A stretch of 64,000 nt of DNA from Micrococcales bacterium (GTDB lineage Bacteria; Actinomycetota; Actinomycetes; Actinomycetales; Cellulomonadaceae), in NCBI GenBank assembly GCA_009777345.1, contig WRMB01000001.1, forward strand, positions 1-64,000. The letters are read 5' to 3'. The translations under genes were made by a program, and so were the position numbers. The notes beneath the pieces are model-generated. The model ran no database searches. It saw only the letters and a list, made by a program, of their open reading frames with translations, and was not told the origin of the DNA. Position 1 is the first letter of the stretch; every line of letters starts with the position of its first letter. Shown here one piece after another: positions 28,440 through 37,629 of the stretch.

Positions 28440-29285
28440 ATGACGAACTACTCGATGGCCGACATCAAGGCGCTGCGCGAGAAGACCGGCGCCGGGATCG
28501 TCAACGTCAAGCGGGCCCTGGAAGAGGCCGACGGCGACCGGGCCAAGGCTGAAGAGCTGCTGCGGATCAAGGGGCTGGAGGGGGTGGCCAACCGCGAGGG
28601 CCGGTCGGCCTCCGACGGTCTGGTCGTGGCCCAGGTCGGGCCGGACGCCTCCGGTTCCGGCCAGGTCGGCGTGCTGGTCGAGCTGAACTGCGAGACCGAC
28701 TTCGTCGCGAAGAACCAGGCGTTCGTCTCCCTGGCCGACCGGGTGCTGGCCGCCGCGGTGGCCTCCGGGGCGGCTGACACGGACGCGCTGGCCGCGGCCG
28801 ACACCGACGGGGTGAGCGTCGCCGACGCGATCGACGGCGTGGCCGCCACCCTGCGCGAGAAGCTGGTGCTGCGCCGCGTCGCCCGGGTGGTCGGCGAGCA
28901 CGTCGAGCTCTACCTGCACCGCACCGGCCCGGACCTGCCGCCGAAGGTCGGGGTGCTGGTCGCCACCGACGCCAAGGGTGCGGCGGTAGCGCACGATATC
29001 GCCATGCACGTCGCCGCTATGACCCCGGCCTGGGTGACCCGCGACGAGGTGCCCCAGCAGGTGGCCGACGACGAGCGTCGGATCGCCGAGGAGAAGGCGC
29101 GCGGCGAGGGCAAGCCCGACAAGATCCTGCCGAAGATCGTCGAGGGCCGCCTGAACGCCTTCTACAAGGAGAACGTGCTGCTGGACCAGGCGTTCGCGAA
29201 GGACCCGAGCAAGTCGGTCGCCAAGCTGCTGGCCGAGGTCGGCGGCACCGTGCTGGCGATGGCCCGCTACCGCGTCGGGGCCTGA
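28440..29285 (+). CDS. tsf: translation elongation factor Ts
   Basis: Nucleotide exchange factor for EF-Tu. 281 residues with the N-terminal UBA-like domain (MADIKALREKTGAGIVNVKR), the Tu-binding segment GVLVELNCETDFVAKNQAF, and the dimerisation domain ending KSVAKLLAEVGGTVLAMARY. ATG 28440 follows GCGAGGA. 26 bases downstream of rpsB. Confidence 0.98.
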   Translation: MTNYSMADIKALREKTGAGIVNVKRALEEADGDRAKAEELLRIKGLEGVANREGRSASDGLVVAQVGPDASGSGQVGVLVELNCETDFVAKNQAFVSLADRVLAAAVASGAADTDALAAADTDGVSVADAIDGVAATLREKLVLRRVARVVGEHVELYLHRTGPDLPPKVGVLVATDAKGAAVAHDIAMHVAAMTPAWVTRDEVPQQVADDERRIAEEKARGEGKPDKILPKIVEGRLNAFYKENVLLDQAFAKDPSKSVAKLLAEVGGTVLAMARYRVGA

Positions 29286-29288
29286 GCC

Positions 29289-30041
29289 GTGACGACCGGG
29301 CCGACGTCGCCGAGCTCGCCGCCGCGCCGGGTGCTGCTCAAGCTCTCCGGTGAGACGTTCGGGGGAGGCGACGTCGGCCTGGCCGTCGACGTGGTCCGTC
29401 GCATCGCCGACGAGGTCGCCGTGGCCGTGCGCGACGGGGTGCAGGTGGCGATCGTCGTCGGCGGCGGTAACTTCTTCCGCGGGGCCGAGCTGTCCCGCGA
29501 GGGGATGGACCGGGCCCGCGCCGACTACATGGGCATGCTCGGCACGGTGATGAACTGCCTGGCCCTGCAGGACTTCCTGGAGCAGGCGGGGGTGACCACC
29601 CGGGTGCAGACGGCCATCACCATGGGCCAGGTGGCCGAGCCGTACATCCCGCTGCGCGCTATCGCGCACCTGGAGAAGGGCCGGGTGGTGATCTTCGGCG
29701 CCGGGGCCGGGATGCCGTACTTCTCCACCGACACGGTCAGCGTGCAGCGGGCCCTGGAGACGCGCTGCCAGACGGTGCTGATGGGCAAGAACGGCGTGGA
29801 CGGGGTCTACACCGCCGACCCGCGCACCGACCCGTCCGCCCAGTTCCTGGAGCACCTGACCTACACCCGGGCCCTGGTCGAGGGCCTGGCCGTGATGGAC
29901 GCCACGGCGCTGTCGATGTGCCGGGACAACGACGTACCGATGCGGGTCTTCGGTCTCGAGCAGCCCGGCAACGTCACCAGGGCGCTGGAGGGTGAGAAGA
30001 TCGGGACGTTGGTGACGACACACGGAGGAAACGGTGATTGA
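29289..30041 (+). CDS. pyrH: uridylate kinase
   Basis: Hexameric UMP kinase of the amino-acid-kinase fold. 250 residues with [70 protein letters not shown] and [21 protein letters not shown] start three bases after tsf. Its 3' end overlaps the frr start by eight bases, implying coupled translation. Confidence 0.97.
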   Translation: MTTGPTSPSSPPRRVLLKLSGETFGGGDVGLAVDVVRRIADEVAVAVRDGVQVAIVVGGGNFFRGAELSREGMDRARADYMGMLGTVMNCLALQDFLEQAGVTTRVQTAITMGQVAEPYIPLRAIAHLEKGRVVIFGAGAGMPYFSTDTVSVQRALETRCQTVLMGKNGVDGVYTADPRTDPSAQFLEHLTYTRALVEGLAVMDATALSMCRDNDVPMRVFGLEQPGNVTRALEGEKIGTLVTTHGGNGD

Positions 30042-30591
30042 CGAGATCCTCTTCGAGGCCGAAGAGAAGATGGACAAGACGATCGATCACGCCAAGGAGG
30101 ACTTCGCCGCGATCCGCACCGGCCGGGCGAACGCGGCGATGTTCACCAAGATCACGGCGGACTACTACGGTGCGCCGACCCCGCTGCAGCAGCTTGCCTC
30201 CTTCAACGTGGTCGAGGCGCGCACGGTGCTGATCACCCCGTTCGACAAGTCGTCGGGCCCGGCGATCGAGAAGGCGCTGCGCAACTCCGACCTGGGGGTG
30301 AACCCGACGTCGGACGGCGGGGTGATCCGGGTGGCGCTGCCCGCGCTGACGCAGGAGCGTCGCAAGGAGTACGTCAAGCTGGCCAAGCACAAGGCCGAGG
30401 ACGCCCGGATCGCGGTGCGCGCCGTGCGACGTCACGCCAAGGACGCCCTGGACCGGCTGGTCCGCGACGGCGAGTCCGGCGAGGACGAGGTGATGCGGGC
30501 GGAGAAAGAGCTCGACGCCCTGACCAAGAAGCACGTCGAGCTCGTGGACCAGCTGCTGTCCGGCAAGGAACACGAGCTGCTCGAGGTCTGA
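30034..30591 (+). CDS. frr: ribosome recycling factor
   Basis: Splits post-termination ribosomes with EF-G. 185 residues, the normal size, with the three-helix-bundle segments [57 protein letters not shown] and [23 protein letters not shown] 30034 lies inside the end of pyrH. Confidence 0.98.
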   Translation: MIDEILFEAEEKMDKTIDHAKEDFAAIRTGRANAAMFTKITADYYGAPTPLQQLASFNVVEARTVLITPFDKSSGPAIEKALRNSDLGVNPTSDGGVIRVALPALTQERRKEYVKLAKHKAEDARIAVRAVRRHAKDALDRLVRDGESGEDEVMRAEKELDALTKKHVELVDQLLSGKEHELLEV

Positions 30592-30662
30592 TGTCGACGA
30601 CCGGACCGGGTCCAGCAGACGACCCCGCGCAGAAGAGCGCCGAGCAGACGAGCACTGGATGA
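30591..30662 (+). CDS. 23-codon leader ORF between frr and cdsA
   Basis: ATG 30591 overlaps the frr stop (TGATG). The frame reads [20 protein letters not shown] plus three residues and stops at TGA 30660-30662, which overlaps the cdsA ATG (30659) as ATGA. It is therefore linked to both neighbours. It could couple cdsA translation to frr, or be the old N-terminus of CdsA cut off by a frameshift, since its Ser/Thr/Gly/Gln-rich style continues in the CdsA N-terminus. Too short to prove as a protein. Confidence 0.4.
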   Translation: MSTTGPGPADDPAQKSAEQTSTG

Positions 30663-31525
30663 GTACTGGGCAGACGGACGCCGCACCGACCGGCACCGGG
30701 CAGACAGCGGGTCGTGACCTGCCGGTCGCCATCACGGTCGGCCTGGCTCTGCTGGCGCTGGTCGGCGCGTCGCTGTACATCATCAAGGAGATCTTCGCCC
30801 TGCTGGCCCTCGTCGTCGTGGGCGCTGCCGTGTGGGAGCTGGCGCAGGCGTTCCGCCGCAAGGACATCCACATCCCGCTGGTGCCGCTGCTGGTCGGGAT
30901 GGTCGGCATGCTCGTCTCGGCCTATGTCGCCGGGGCGGAGGCGCTGTTCGTCGCGTTCCTGCTCACCGTCGGCGGCACGGTGGTCTGGCGGGTGCTGGAC
31001 GGCAGCGGCGAGCCGGCGCTGCGCGACGTCACCGCGTCGGTGTTCGCCGCCGCCTGGCTGCCGTTCCTCGCCGGGTTCGCGCTGCTCATGCTCCAGCCGG
31101 CGGACGGACCGAACCGGGTGATGCTGTTCGTCCTGGTCGTGGTCGCCTCTGACACCGGCGGCTACGCGGTCGGCAGCCTGCTCGGCACGCACCGCCTGGC
31201 GCCGAAGGTCAGCCCGGGCAAGACCTGGGAGGGGCTCGCCGGGTCGTTGGTGCTGGCCTGCGTGGTCGGGGTGGTCGGGGCCAGCGCGGGCATCCCCAAG
31301 CTGCTGAGCGCCGAACCGCATGTCGGGGTGTTCCTCGGGCTCGGCGTGGTGGTCACCGCGATGCTGGGCGACCTGGCGGAGTCCATGCTCAAACGTGACC
31401 TGGAGCTCAAGGACATGGGCCGCCTGCTGCCCGGGCACGGCGGGCTGCTGGACCGGCTGGACTCGTTGCTGCTCGCCGCCCCCGCCGCGTACCTGGTGCT
31501 CAACCAGCTGGTGCCGCCGCCATGA
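30659..31525 (+). CDS. cdsA: phosphatidate cytidylyltransferase
   Basis: Makes CDP-diacylglycerol from phosphatidate and CTP at the membrane. 288 residues, about eight hydrophobic helices after a disordered Thr/Gly/Gln N-terminus. The CTP-transferase signature is at the end: [20 protein letters not shown] followed by [18 protein letters not shown]. This is the ordinary bacterial enzyme; note that a second, CarS-like cytidylyltransferase is encoded at 40785. Overlaps rlmN by four bases. Confidence 0.96.
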   Translation: MSTGQTDAAPTGTGQTAGRDLPVAITVGLALLALVGASLYIIKEIFALLALVVVGAAVWELAQAFRRKDIHIPLVPLLVGMVGMLVSAYVAGAEALFVAFLLTVGGTVVWRVLDGSGEPALRDVTASVFAAAWLPFLAGFALLMLQPADGPNRVMLFVLVVVASDTGGYAVGSLLGTHRLAPKVSPGKTWEGLAGSLVLACVVGVVGASAGIPKLLSAEPHVGVFLGLGVVVTAMLGDLAESMLKRDLELKDMGRLLPGHGGLLDRLDSLLLAAPAAYLVLNQLVPPP

Positions 31526-32643
31526 CCTCGACCGGAGCGGCGCTCGACCGGCAGGCCGCCCGGCCCCGGGGTCGTCCGCCGCGCCACCTGGCCGATCTGA
31601 CGCCTGACGCCCGGGTGCGGGAAGTCCAGGCGCTCGGCCAGCCAGCCTTCCGCGCCCGGCAGCTGGCGACCCACTACTTCGCCCACCTGACCTGTGATCC
31701 GGCGGACATGACGGACGTCCCGGCCGCCGTCCGCGCGCCGCTGGTCGCCGCGCTGCTGCCCACCCTGCTCACCCCGGTGCGGCGGCTCACCGCCGACCGG
31801 GGGCGGACGGTTAAGACGCTGTGGCGGCTGGCCGACGGTGCGGCGGTCGAGTCGGTGCTCATGCGCTACCCGCGACGGGCCACGCTGTGCCTGTCCAGCC
31901 AGGTCGGCTGCGCTCTGGCCTGTGCCTTCTGTGCCACCGGCCAGCGGGGGCTGGTCCGGAACCTGTCCACCGCGGAGATCTTGGAGCAGGTGCGGGTCGC
32001 GGCCCGGGCGCTGGTTGACGGCGATGTGCCAGGTGGTCCCGGTCGGCTGTCGAACGTGGTGTTCATGGGCATGGGCGAACCGCTGGCCAACTACGCCCGG
32101 ACGCTGGCGGCGCTGCGCGCCGTCATCGCCCCGGCCCCGACCGGGTTCGGTATCTCCGCCCGCAACGTCGTGGTCTCGACCGTCGGCCTGGTGCCCGGGA
32201 TCGACCGGCTGGCCGCCGAAGGACTGCCCGTCACCCTGGCGGTGTCGCTGCACGCTCCGGACGACGCGCTGCGCAGCGAGCTGGTGCCGGTGAACGCCCG
32301 GTGGGACGTCGCGCAGGTGCTCGACGCTGCCCACCGCTACTTCGAGGTCACCGGCCGACGGGTGTCCGTGGAGTACGCCCTCATGCGCGACGTCAACGAC
32401 CAGCCGTGGCGGGCCGACCGGCTCGGTCGGTTGCTGACCGCACGGGGCAGCGGCTGGGTGCACGTCAACCCGATCCCGCTCAACCCGGTACCCGGATCGC
32501 GCTGGACTGCCTCGGACGCCGACACGCAGGCCGAGTTCGTGGCACGCTTACGTGCACACGGTGTGCCGACGACGGTCCGGGACACCCGTGGCAGCGATAT
32601 CGACGGTGCCTGCGGCCAGCTGGCCGGAGGGGAGGACGAGTGA
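31522..32643 (+). CDS. rlmN: 23S rRNA/tRNA adenine C2-methyltransferase RlmN
   Basis: Radical-SAM methyltransferase acting on A2503 of 23S rRNA and A37 of some tRNAs. 373 residues; the iron-sulfur cluster ligands are Cys130, Cys134 and Cys137 in [19 protein letters not shown]. Also visible are [49 protein letters not shown] and the conserved catalytic Cys near the C-terminus in [15 protein letters not shown] 31522 overlaps cdsA (ATGA). Confidence 0.97.
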   Translation: MTSTGAALDRQAARPRGRPPRHLADLTPDARVREVQALGQPAFRARQLATHYFAHLTCDPADMTDVPAAVRAPLVAALLPTLLTPVRRLTADRGRTVKTLWRLADGAAVESVLMRYPRRATLCLSSQVGCALACAFCATGQRGLVRNLSTAEILEQVRVAARALVDGDVPGGPGRLSNVVFMGMGEPLANYARTLAALRAVIAPAPTGFGISARNVVVSTVGLVPGIDRLAAEGLPVTLAVSLHAPDDALRSELVPVNARWDVAQVLDAAHRYFEVTGRRVSVEYALMRDVNDQPWRADRLGRLLTARGSGWVHVNPIPLNPVPGSRWTASDADTQAEFVARLRAHGVPTTVRDTRGSDIDGACGQLAGGEDE

Positions 32644-33194
32644 GCGGCACGATGTTCGCCACTGTGCGCGGGCTGGCGCGCGGGTACGACCGTGACGAGG
32701 TCGACGAGTACTTCGCCCACGCCCGGCAGCAGTACGAGCACGCCCCGGCGGAGGTGTTGAGCAGCACCGACGTGCGTCGGGTCGGGTTCGACCTGGTCCG
32801 CGGCGGTTATGTGACCGGCGCCGTGGACGCCGCGCTGGACCGGTTGGAGCAGGCTTTCCTGGCGCGCACCCGGGCGGAGTTCGTCGGCCGGTACGGCCAG
32901 AAGGCGTGGATGGACCGGCTGGGGGAGCAGGCCGGCACCCTGTACGGGCGGCTGCGGCGGCCCGACGGCGACCGGTTCGCCCCGCCGCGCCACCGCGGCC
33001 AGGGCTACGAGCCAGCCGATGTGGACGCGCTGTGCCACCGGCTCATCGCCTATTTCGACAACGGCGCGAAGCTGGCCGCGGGGGAGGTACGGTCGGCGAC
33101 GTTCCGGGCCCGGCGCGGCAAGAACGCCTACGACGAGGACTCGGTGGACGCGTTCTTGGCCCGTGCCGTCGACGTGCTGCTCGGCGTGGAATGA
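32640..33194 (+). CDS. DivIVA-domain protein
   Basis: 184 residues from GTG 32640 (GTGA overlap with rlmN). It contains two or three short DivIVA-like repeats: [40 protein letters not shown] and [20 protein letters not shown], and a last [20 protein letters not shown]. DivIVA-domain proteins bind membrane or partners at poles or septa. It lacks the long coiled coil of true DivIVA/Wag31, so it is a small accessory member of the family, found next to rlmN and dxr in related genomes. Confidence 0.88.
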   Translation: MSGTMFATVRGLARGYDRDEVDEYFAHARQQYEHAPAEVLSSTDVRRVGFDLVRGGYVTGAVDAALDRLEQAFLARTRAEFVGRYGQKAWMDRLGEQAGTLYGRLRRPDGDRFAPPRHRGQGYEPADVDALCHRLIAYFDNGAKLAAGEVRSATFRARRGKNAYDEDSVDAFLARAVDVLLGVE

Positions 33195-33201
33195 TGCCAG
33201 G

Positions 33202-34395
33202 GTGAGCCGTCGCAGCGTCGTCCTCCTCGGTTCGACCGGGTCGGTAGGGACCCAGGCCGTCGAGGTGGTGCAGGCCAACCCCGGGCGCTTCGTCGTCACC
33301 GGTCTGGCCGCGGGCGGGTCGGACCCGCAGACCCTGGCCGAGCAGGCCGCCGCCCTGGGGGTCGGGTCGCTCGCCGTGGCCGACCCGCGGGCCGTGGACG
33401 CGGTGCGCGACGCGCTGGAAGGTCTGACCTCCTCCCACCACGGCTGGTCGGCCAAGGCCGTCGAGGTGCTGGCCGGGGCCGATGCCGCCGCCGTGCTGGC
33501 CGCGCGACCGGCCGACGTGGTGCTCAACAGCATCACCGGGGCGCTCGGCCTGGCCCCGACCCTGGCCGCGCTGGAGGCCGGGACGGTCGTGGCGCTGGCG
33601 AACAAGGAGTCGCTGGTCATCGGCGGTCCGCTGGTCCAGACGGCCAGGCTGCGGCCGGGCCAGATCGTCCCGGTCGACTCCGAGCACTCGGCCATCGCCC
33701 AGTGCATGCGCTCGGGCACCCACAGCGAGGTGCGTCGGCTGGTGCTGACCGCCTCCGGCGGTCCCTTCCGCGGCTGGTCGCTCGACCGGCTGGCCCATGT
33801 CACCCCGGCCCAGGCGCTGGCCCACCCGACCTGGAGCATGGGCCCGGTGGTATCGGTCAACGCGGCGACCATGGTGAACAAGGCGCTGGAGCTCATCGAG
33901 GCCCACCTGCTGTTCGACGTGCCGCTCGACCAGATCGTCGTGGTGGTGCACCCCCAGTCGGTGGTGCACTCGATGGTCGAGTTCGTCGACGGCGCGACCA
34001 TCGCCCAGGCCTCGCCGCCCGATATGCACCTGCCGATCGCCCTGGGCCTGGGCTGGCCCGACCGGGTGGACGACTCCGTCAGCCCCTGCGACTGGTCGAC
34101 GCCGACCGCCTGGACCTTCGAACCGCTGGACGAGGACGTGTTCGGCGCGGTGCGGCTGGGCCGGGCCGCCGCCGCCGCGTCGGCCACCCACCCGGCGGTC
34201 CTCAACGCCTCCAACGAGGTGTGCGTCGAGGCGTTCCTGGCCGGTCGGATCGGGTTCCTGGACATCGTCGCCACCGTCGAGCAGGTCCTGGCCGAGCACG
34301 ACGGCACACCAGCCCGCCGGGTGCGCCTCGACGACGTCCTCGGCGCCGACGCCTGGGCCCGCGCCCGGACGGCCGAGCTGTTCGGCCGCACCTGA
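33202..34395 (+). CDS. dxr: 1-deoxy-D-xylulose 5-phosphate reductoisomerase
   Basis: Second enzyme of the MEP isoprenoid pathway, NADPH- and metal-dependent. 397 residues starting at GTG 33202: [20 protein letters not shown] (NADP fold), [41 protein letters not shown] and [20 protein letters not shown]. In most actinobacteria rseP and ispG follow dxr. Here repeat B and then thiL follow instead, so those genes have moved or been lost from this place. It supplies precursors that the isoprenoid-lipid operon 5.5 kb downstream would need. Confidence 0.97.
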   Translation: MSRRSVVLLGSTGSVGTQAVEVVQANPGRFVVTGLAAGGSDPQTLAEQAAALGVGSLAVADPRAVDAVRDALEGLTSSHHGWSAKAVEVLAGADAAAVLAARPADVVLNSITGALGLAPTLAALEAGTVVALANKESLVIGGPLVQTARLRPGQIVPVDSEHSAIAQCMRSGTHSEVRRLVLTASGGPFRGWSLDRLAHVTPAQALAHPTWSMGPVVSVNAATMVNKALELIEAHLLFDVPLDQIVVVVHPQSVVHSMVEFVDGATIAQASPPDMHLPIALGLGWPDRVDDSVSPCDWSTPTAWTFEPLDEDVFGAVRLGRAAAAASATHPAVLNASNEVCVEAFLAGRIGFLDIVATVEQVLAEHDGTPARRVRLDDVLGADAWARARTAELFGRT

Positions 34396-34408
34396 CCCCC
34401 ACCGCAAA

Positions 34409-34496
34409 CCGATAAATCAGTACCAGTTCGTGGGTCTGTCGCCGATCCACTGATTCAAACCGGTAGATCGGCGTCAAACCCACGAACTGGGATCGG
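34409..34496 (+). repeat. structured repeat B, copy 3
   Basis: Starts 14 bases after dxr. CCAGTTCGTGGGT (34423-34435) is perfectly complementary to ACCCACGAACTGG (34478-34490); inside it GCCGAT (34441-34446) pairs with ATCGGC (34467-34472), and outside CCGAT (34409-34413) pairs with ATCGG (34492-34496). The loop holds ATTCAAAC. This copy has no repeat A upstream. The stems differ in sequence from copies 1 and 2 yet remain paired. Confidence 0.75.
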
Positions 34497-34569
34497 CGCG
34501 CGCGGCGGCAGCGGGAGCCAGACCGGCACCCGGAGCGAGCAGTGGCTGACGGTTCGCTAGCGTGGCCGG

Positions 34570-35577
34570 GTGGACACAGCGGACCTGACAGTCGGCGACC
34601 TCGACGAGGACGCACTGGTGGCCCTCCTGGCGCGGCGGCTGCCGCTGGGGGACCGTACCCTGGTCGGACCGGGGGACGATGCCGCGGTGGTCGCCGCGAG
34701 CGACGGGCGGTACGTCGTGACCACCGACGTCCTGGTCGAGGACCAGCACTTCCGCAGGCGGTGGTCGTCGGGCGCGGACGTCGGGGCGCGTGCCGCGGTG
34801 CAGAACCTGGCCGATGTCGCGGCGATGGGGGCCCGGCCGACTGCCGTCGTCGTGGCCCTCACCGTGCCGCAGGACCTGCCGCTGGCGTTCGTGACCGGCC
34901 TGGCCGACGGCCTGGCCGCGGTGTGCGCCCCGCTGGGCGTGGGTGTCGTCGGCGGTGACCTGTCGGCCGGGCCGAACGTCCAGGTGGCCGTCACCGCGCA
35001 CGGCGACCTCGAAGGACGGCCGCCGGTGCGGCGGGGCGGGGCGCGGCCCGGCGACGTCGTCGCGCACGTCGGGGTCGCCGGGTGGTCCGCGGCCGGGCTG
35101 GCGCTGCTGGCGGTCGACCGGGCCGACCGTGACCCGCAGCTGGTCGGCGCCTACCTGCGGCCCGTCGCCCCGCTGGCGGCCGGACCGGCGGCGGCCGTCG
35201 CCGGGGCCAGTGCGATGCTCGACGTCTCCGACGGGCTGGTCCGTGACGCCCGACGGCTGGCCGCGGCCTCCCGGGTGCAGGTCGCGCTGGACGACCCGGC
35301 CGACGTCTTCGCCGACGACCTGGCCCGGCTCGGCCCGGTAGCCGCCGGTCTCGGGGCCGACGCGACGGCCTGGGTGCTCGGCGGTGGCGAGGACCACGGG
35401 CTGCTCGCCACCTTCCCGCCCGACGTGCCGCTGCCCGTCGGGCACCCGGTCGACGGGTTCCGGCCGGTGGGCCGGGTGGTCCAGGGTGAGGGCGTCACCG
35501 TCGGCGGCGCACCGGCGACGGCTGTCGGCTGGGACCACTTCGCCGCGCAGCGATCACCAGGTCATCGACGTCGGTAG
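34570..35577 (+). CDS. thiL: thiamine-monophosphate kinase
   Basis: Phosphorylates thiamine monophosphate to thiamine pyrophosphate. 335 residues from GTG 34570: GDRTLVGPGDDAAVVAAS and VVTTDVLVEDQHFRRRW carry the metal and ATP ligands; ARAAVQNLADVAAMGARPTA, GVVGGDLSAGPN, SAMLDVSDGLVRDARRL and WVLGGGEDHGLLATFP complete the PurM-like fold. It sits between dxr and the rpmB-recG cluster. Confidence 0.95.
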   Translation: MDTADLTVGDLDEDALVALLARRLPLGDRTLVGPGDDAAVVAASDGRYVVTTDVLVEDQHFRRRWSSGADVGARAAVQNLADVAAMGARPTAVVVALTVPQDLPLAFVTGLADGLAAVCAPLGVGVVGGDLSAGPNVQVAVTAHGDLEGRPPVRRGGARPGDVVAHVGVAGWSAAGLALLAVDRADRDPQLVGAYLRPVAPLAAGPAAAVAGASAMLDVSDGLVRDARRLAAASRVQVALDDPADVFADDLARLGPVAAGLGADATAWVLGGGEDHGLLATFPPDVPLPVGHPVDGFRPVGRVVQGEGVTVGGAPATAVGWDHFAAQRSPGHRRR

Positions 35578-35722
35578 AAAGCGAGAAGCGTCTACGGCAC
35601 GAGGGTGGCTGCGTCGACCGGGTGGGGGTGTGGGGGCCCCGGACTGGGTGGTACGTGTCGTGCGCGACGACGTCCGGGTAGCCGAGAGGCGCTGAGACGG
35701 TGCTGGTCCCCACACAGCATGA
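35578..35722. other. intergenic region between thiL and rpmB
   Basis: About 145 bases of GC-rich DNA between convergent genes. I looked for a tRNA here, because GGTAGCCGAGAGGCGC recalls a tRNA D-arm, but no acceptor stem or GGTTCGA-type T-loop follows. No gene is supported. Confidence 0.4.
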
Positions 35723-35762
35723 CGGGAGCCCGGGCTCGCCGGAAGCGAGCACAAGGCTCCCG
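35723..35762 (-). terminator. terminator hairpin of rpmB
   Basis: CGGGAGCC (35723-35730) pairs with GGCTCCCG (35755-35762), with an inner stem GCTCGC/GCGAGC. It lies 12 bases beyond the rpmB stop on the minus strand. There is no clear T tract, as is usual for GC-rich actinobacteria. Confidence 0.6.
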
Positions 35763-35774
35763 AGCGATCTTGCG

Positions 35775-35972
35775 TCAGACCCTCGCCGCGCGCTGGACCT
35801 TGCCGGCCTTGAGGCAGGACGTGCACACGTTGAGCCGCTTCGGGGTGCCCGCGACGACGACCCGGACCCGCTGGATGTTCGGGTTCCAGCGACGCTTGGT
35901 CTTGACGTGGGAGTGCGAGACGTTGTGCCCGAAGGACGGGCGCTTGGCGCAGACGTCGCAGACGGCGGCCAT
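35775..35972 (-). CDS. rpmB: 50S ribosomal protein L28 (zinc-type)
   Basis: 65 residues: MAAVCDVCAKRPSFGHNVSH, then HVKTKRRWNPNIQRVRVVV and LNVCTSCLKAGKVQ. The CxxC...CxxC pairs make it the C+ zinc-binding form; actinobacteria often carry a C- paralogue under Zur control elsewhere. It is transcribed away from the DAK2-recG operon, a usual arrangement. Confidence 0.96.
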   Translation of the reverse strand: MAAVCDVCAKRPSFGHNVSHSHVKTKRRWNPNIQRVRVVVAGTPKRLNVCTSCLKAGKVQRAARV

Positions 35973-36207
35973 GGTTACTCCAGTCTGTGCGCGCCGCGAA
36001 GCGGCGGAGGGCGGCAACCCGCACGTGCACTCGCATGCAACCCGCACGACGGTGCCACGACGATGATATGGGGCTCCGGACAACTGGGCGAGTCTATCCC
36101 ACCGGCGAACCAGCGCCCAAATGTGGGTGGGATACGGCACAGTTGGGTCCAGCGGTTGGCCGGGGGCAGTGGGACCCTGGGTCGACGGCCCAGGACGGAG
36201 GCATGGA

Positions 36208-37629
36208 GTGGATCGTCGCGTGGCGGCCAGGGTGAGGCTCGACGCTGCCCTGGTGCGGGCCTGGGCCGCCGCCGCGGTGCAGCGGCTGCGCGACGTGGCG
36301 CCACGCATCGACGCGCTCAACGTCTTCCCCGTGGCCGACGCCGACACCGGCCAGAACGTCGTCTGCACCCTGGCCGGGGGCCTGGCGGCGGTGGAGACGT
36401 CGCCGACCGACGACCTGAGTGCCACGGCACACCTGTTGGCCACCGGTGCCCTCCGGGAGGCGCGGGGCAGCTCGGGGGTCATCGTGTCGGGCTGGTTCGC
36501 CGGGCTGGCGGTCGGACTGGTCGAGGATGCGCCGGGCGAGCCGACGCGGCTGGCCGGGGCGCTGGCCTCGGCGGCAGTCGGCGCGCGCCAGGCCGTGGCC
36601 GACCCCTGGCCGGGCACGGTGCTGGAGGTCGCCGACCAGGTGGCGGCCACGGTCCGCCGCCAGGCGGCCGATCCGCACCTCCCGCTGGCCGACCTGCTGC
36701 CGGGCCCGCTGGACGCAGTCCGTGCCAGGCTGGCCGAGACCAGCGCGCACCACCCGGTGCTGCGTTCGGCCGGGGTGGTCGACGCGGGGGCGTGTGCGCT
36801 GCTCGTCGTCCTGGAGGTGCTGGCAGCGCTGCTGGCCGCCGAACCTCCGGACCGGGCCGGGGCCTGGTTGCCGCCGCCCAGCAGCCGACCGGAGCCCGGA
36901 CCGGAACCGTCTGGCTCCGGCGGGGCTTTCGAGGTGATGCTGCACGTCACCGTCGAGGTGGACCTCACCCGGCTGGCGTCGACCGGTGCGGCCGCGGCCG
37001 TCACCGGGCTCGGCGACCAGTGGCGCACCCACGTGCACACCGACGACCCGGTTACCGCCCTGGCCCTCGTCGCGCCGGACGAGCTGCGCATCGGCCTGGT
37101 CCGCGCCGTCACCGGTGGCGCGGCGGGCGTCGTCGTCACCGCCGACACCGGCCTGGCCGCCTGGTACGCCGCCGCGGGGGCAGCTGTCGTCGTGCCGGGC
37201 GGGGCGGCCTCGCCCGACGACCTGCGGGCGGTGGTGTCCCTGGTCGGCGGCGGGCTTTCCGGCGACCGCGGTCACGACGGTACCGGGCGGTACACGCTGG
37301 CCACCGACCCGGAGCTGGCGGCCCAGGTCGGGGCGATGACCGCCGATCCGGTCCGCGCCGCTGTGGCCTGCACCGCGCTCGACGAGCAGGCCGATGTCGA
37401 GGCGGCCCTGCGCCGGGTCCGCACGGCCCAGACCGACGACGCCGACCCGACCGCGGCGCTGACCCGGCTGCTCGCCGGGTCGGCCGAACCGGGCGAGGTG
37501 CTCACGGTCGTACCGCGCACCGGGTTCGACCCGGCCGGGGTCCGCGCCCTGGCCGCGGCCCACGGTCTGGAGCTGGTGCTCGTCGGCCCGGCGACCACCG
37601 GTCCCGTCTGGCGCCTCGGAGTCGACTGA
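36208..37629 (+). CDS. DAK2-domain protein (FakA-like)
   Basis: 473 residues from GTG 36208 (GGAGG seven bases upstream). The N-terminal DAK2/DhaL domain has DALNVFPVADADTGQNVV, where FakA has NVFPVPDGDTGTNM, so the metal-binding Asp set is altered at one place (D-A-D instead of D-G-D). It continues with GALREARGSSGVIVSGWF. The FakA middle segment is present (FEVMLHVTVEVD, GDQWRTHVHTDDP), followed by the C-terminal domain. FakA phosphorylates fatty acids bound to DegV-type FakB. The link with recG is conserved in Gram-positives. Confidence 0.85.
   Translation: MDRRVAARVRLDAALVRAWAAAAVQRLRDVAPRIDALNVFPVADADTGQNVVCTLAGGLAAVETSPTDDLSATAHLLATGALREARGSSGVIVSGWFAGLAVGLVEDAPGEPTRLAGALASAAVGARQAVADPWPGTVLEVADQVAATVRRQAADPHLPLADLLPGPLDAVRARLAETSAHHPVLRSAGVVDAGACALLVVLEVLAALLAAEPPDRAGAWLPPPSSRPEPGPEPSGSGGAFEVMLHVTVEVDLTRLASTGAAAAVTGLGDQWRTHVHTDDPVTALALVAPDELRIGLVRAVTGGAAGVVVTADTGLAAWYAAAGAAVVVPGGAASPDDLRAVVSLVGGGLSGDRGHDGTGRYTLATDPELAAQVGAMTADPVRAAVACTALDEQADVEAALRRVRTAQTDDADPTAALTRLLAGSAEPGEVLTVVPRTGFDPAGVRALAAAHGLELVLVGPATTGPVWRLGVD

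Noticed and set aside
35640..35720. Possible tRNA between thiL and rpmB (GGTAGCCGAGAGGCGC)
   Set aside because: No 7-bp acceptor stem, anticodon arm or GGTTCGA-type T-loop can be built around it.
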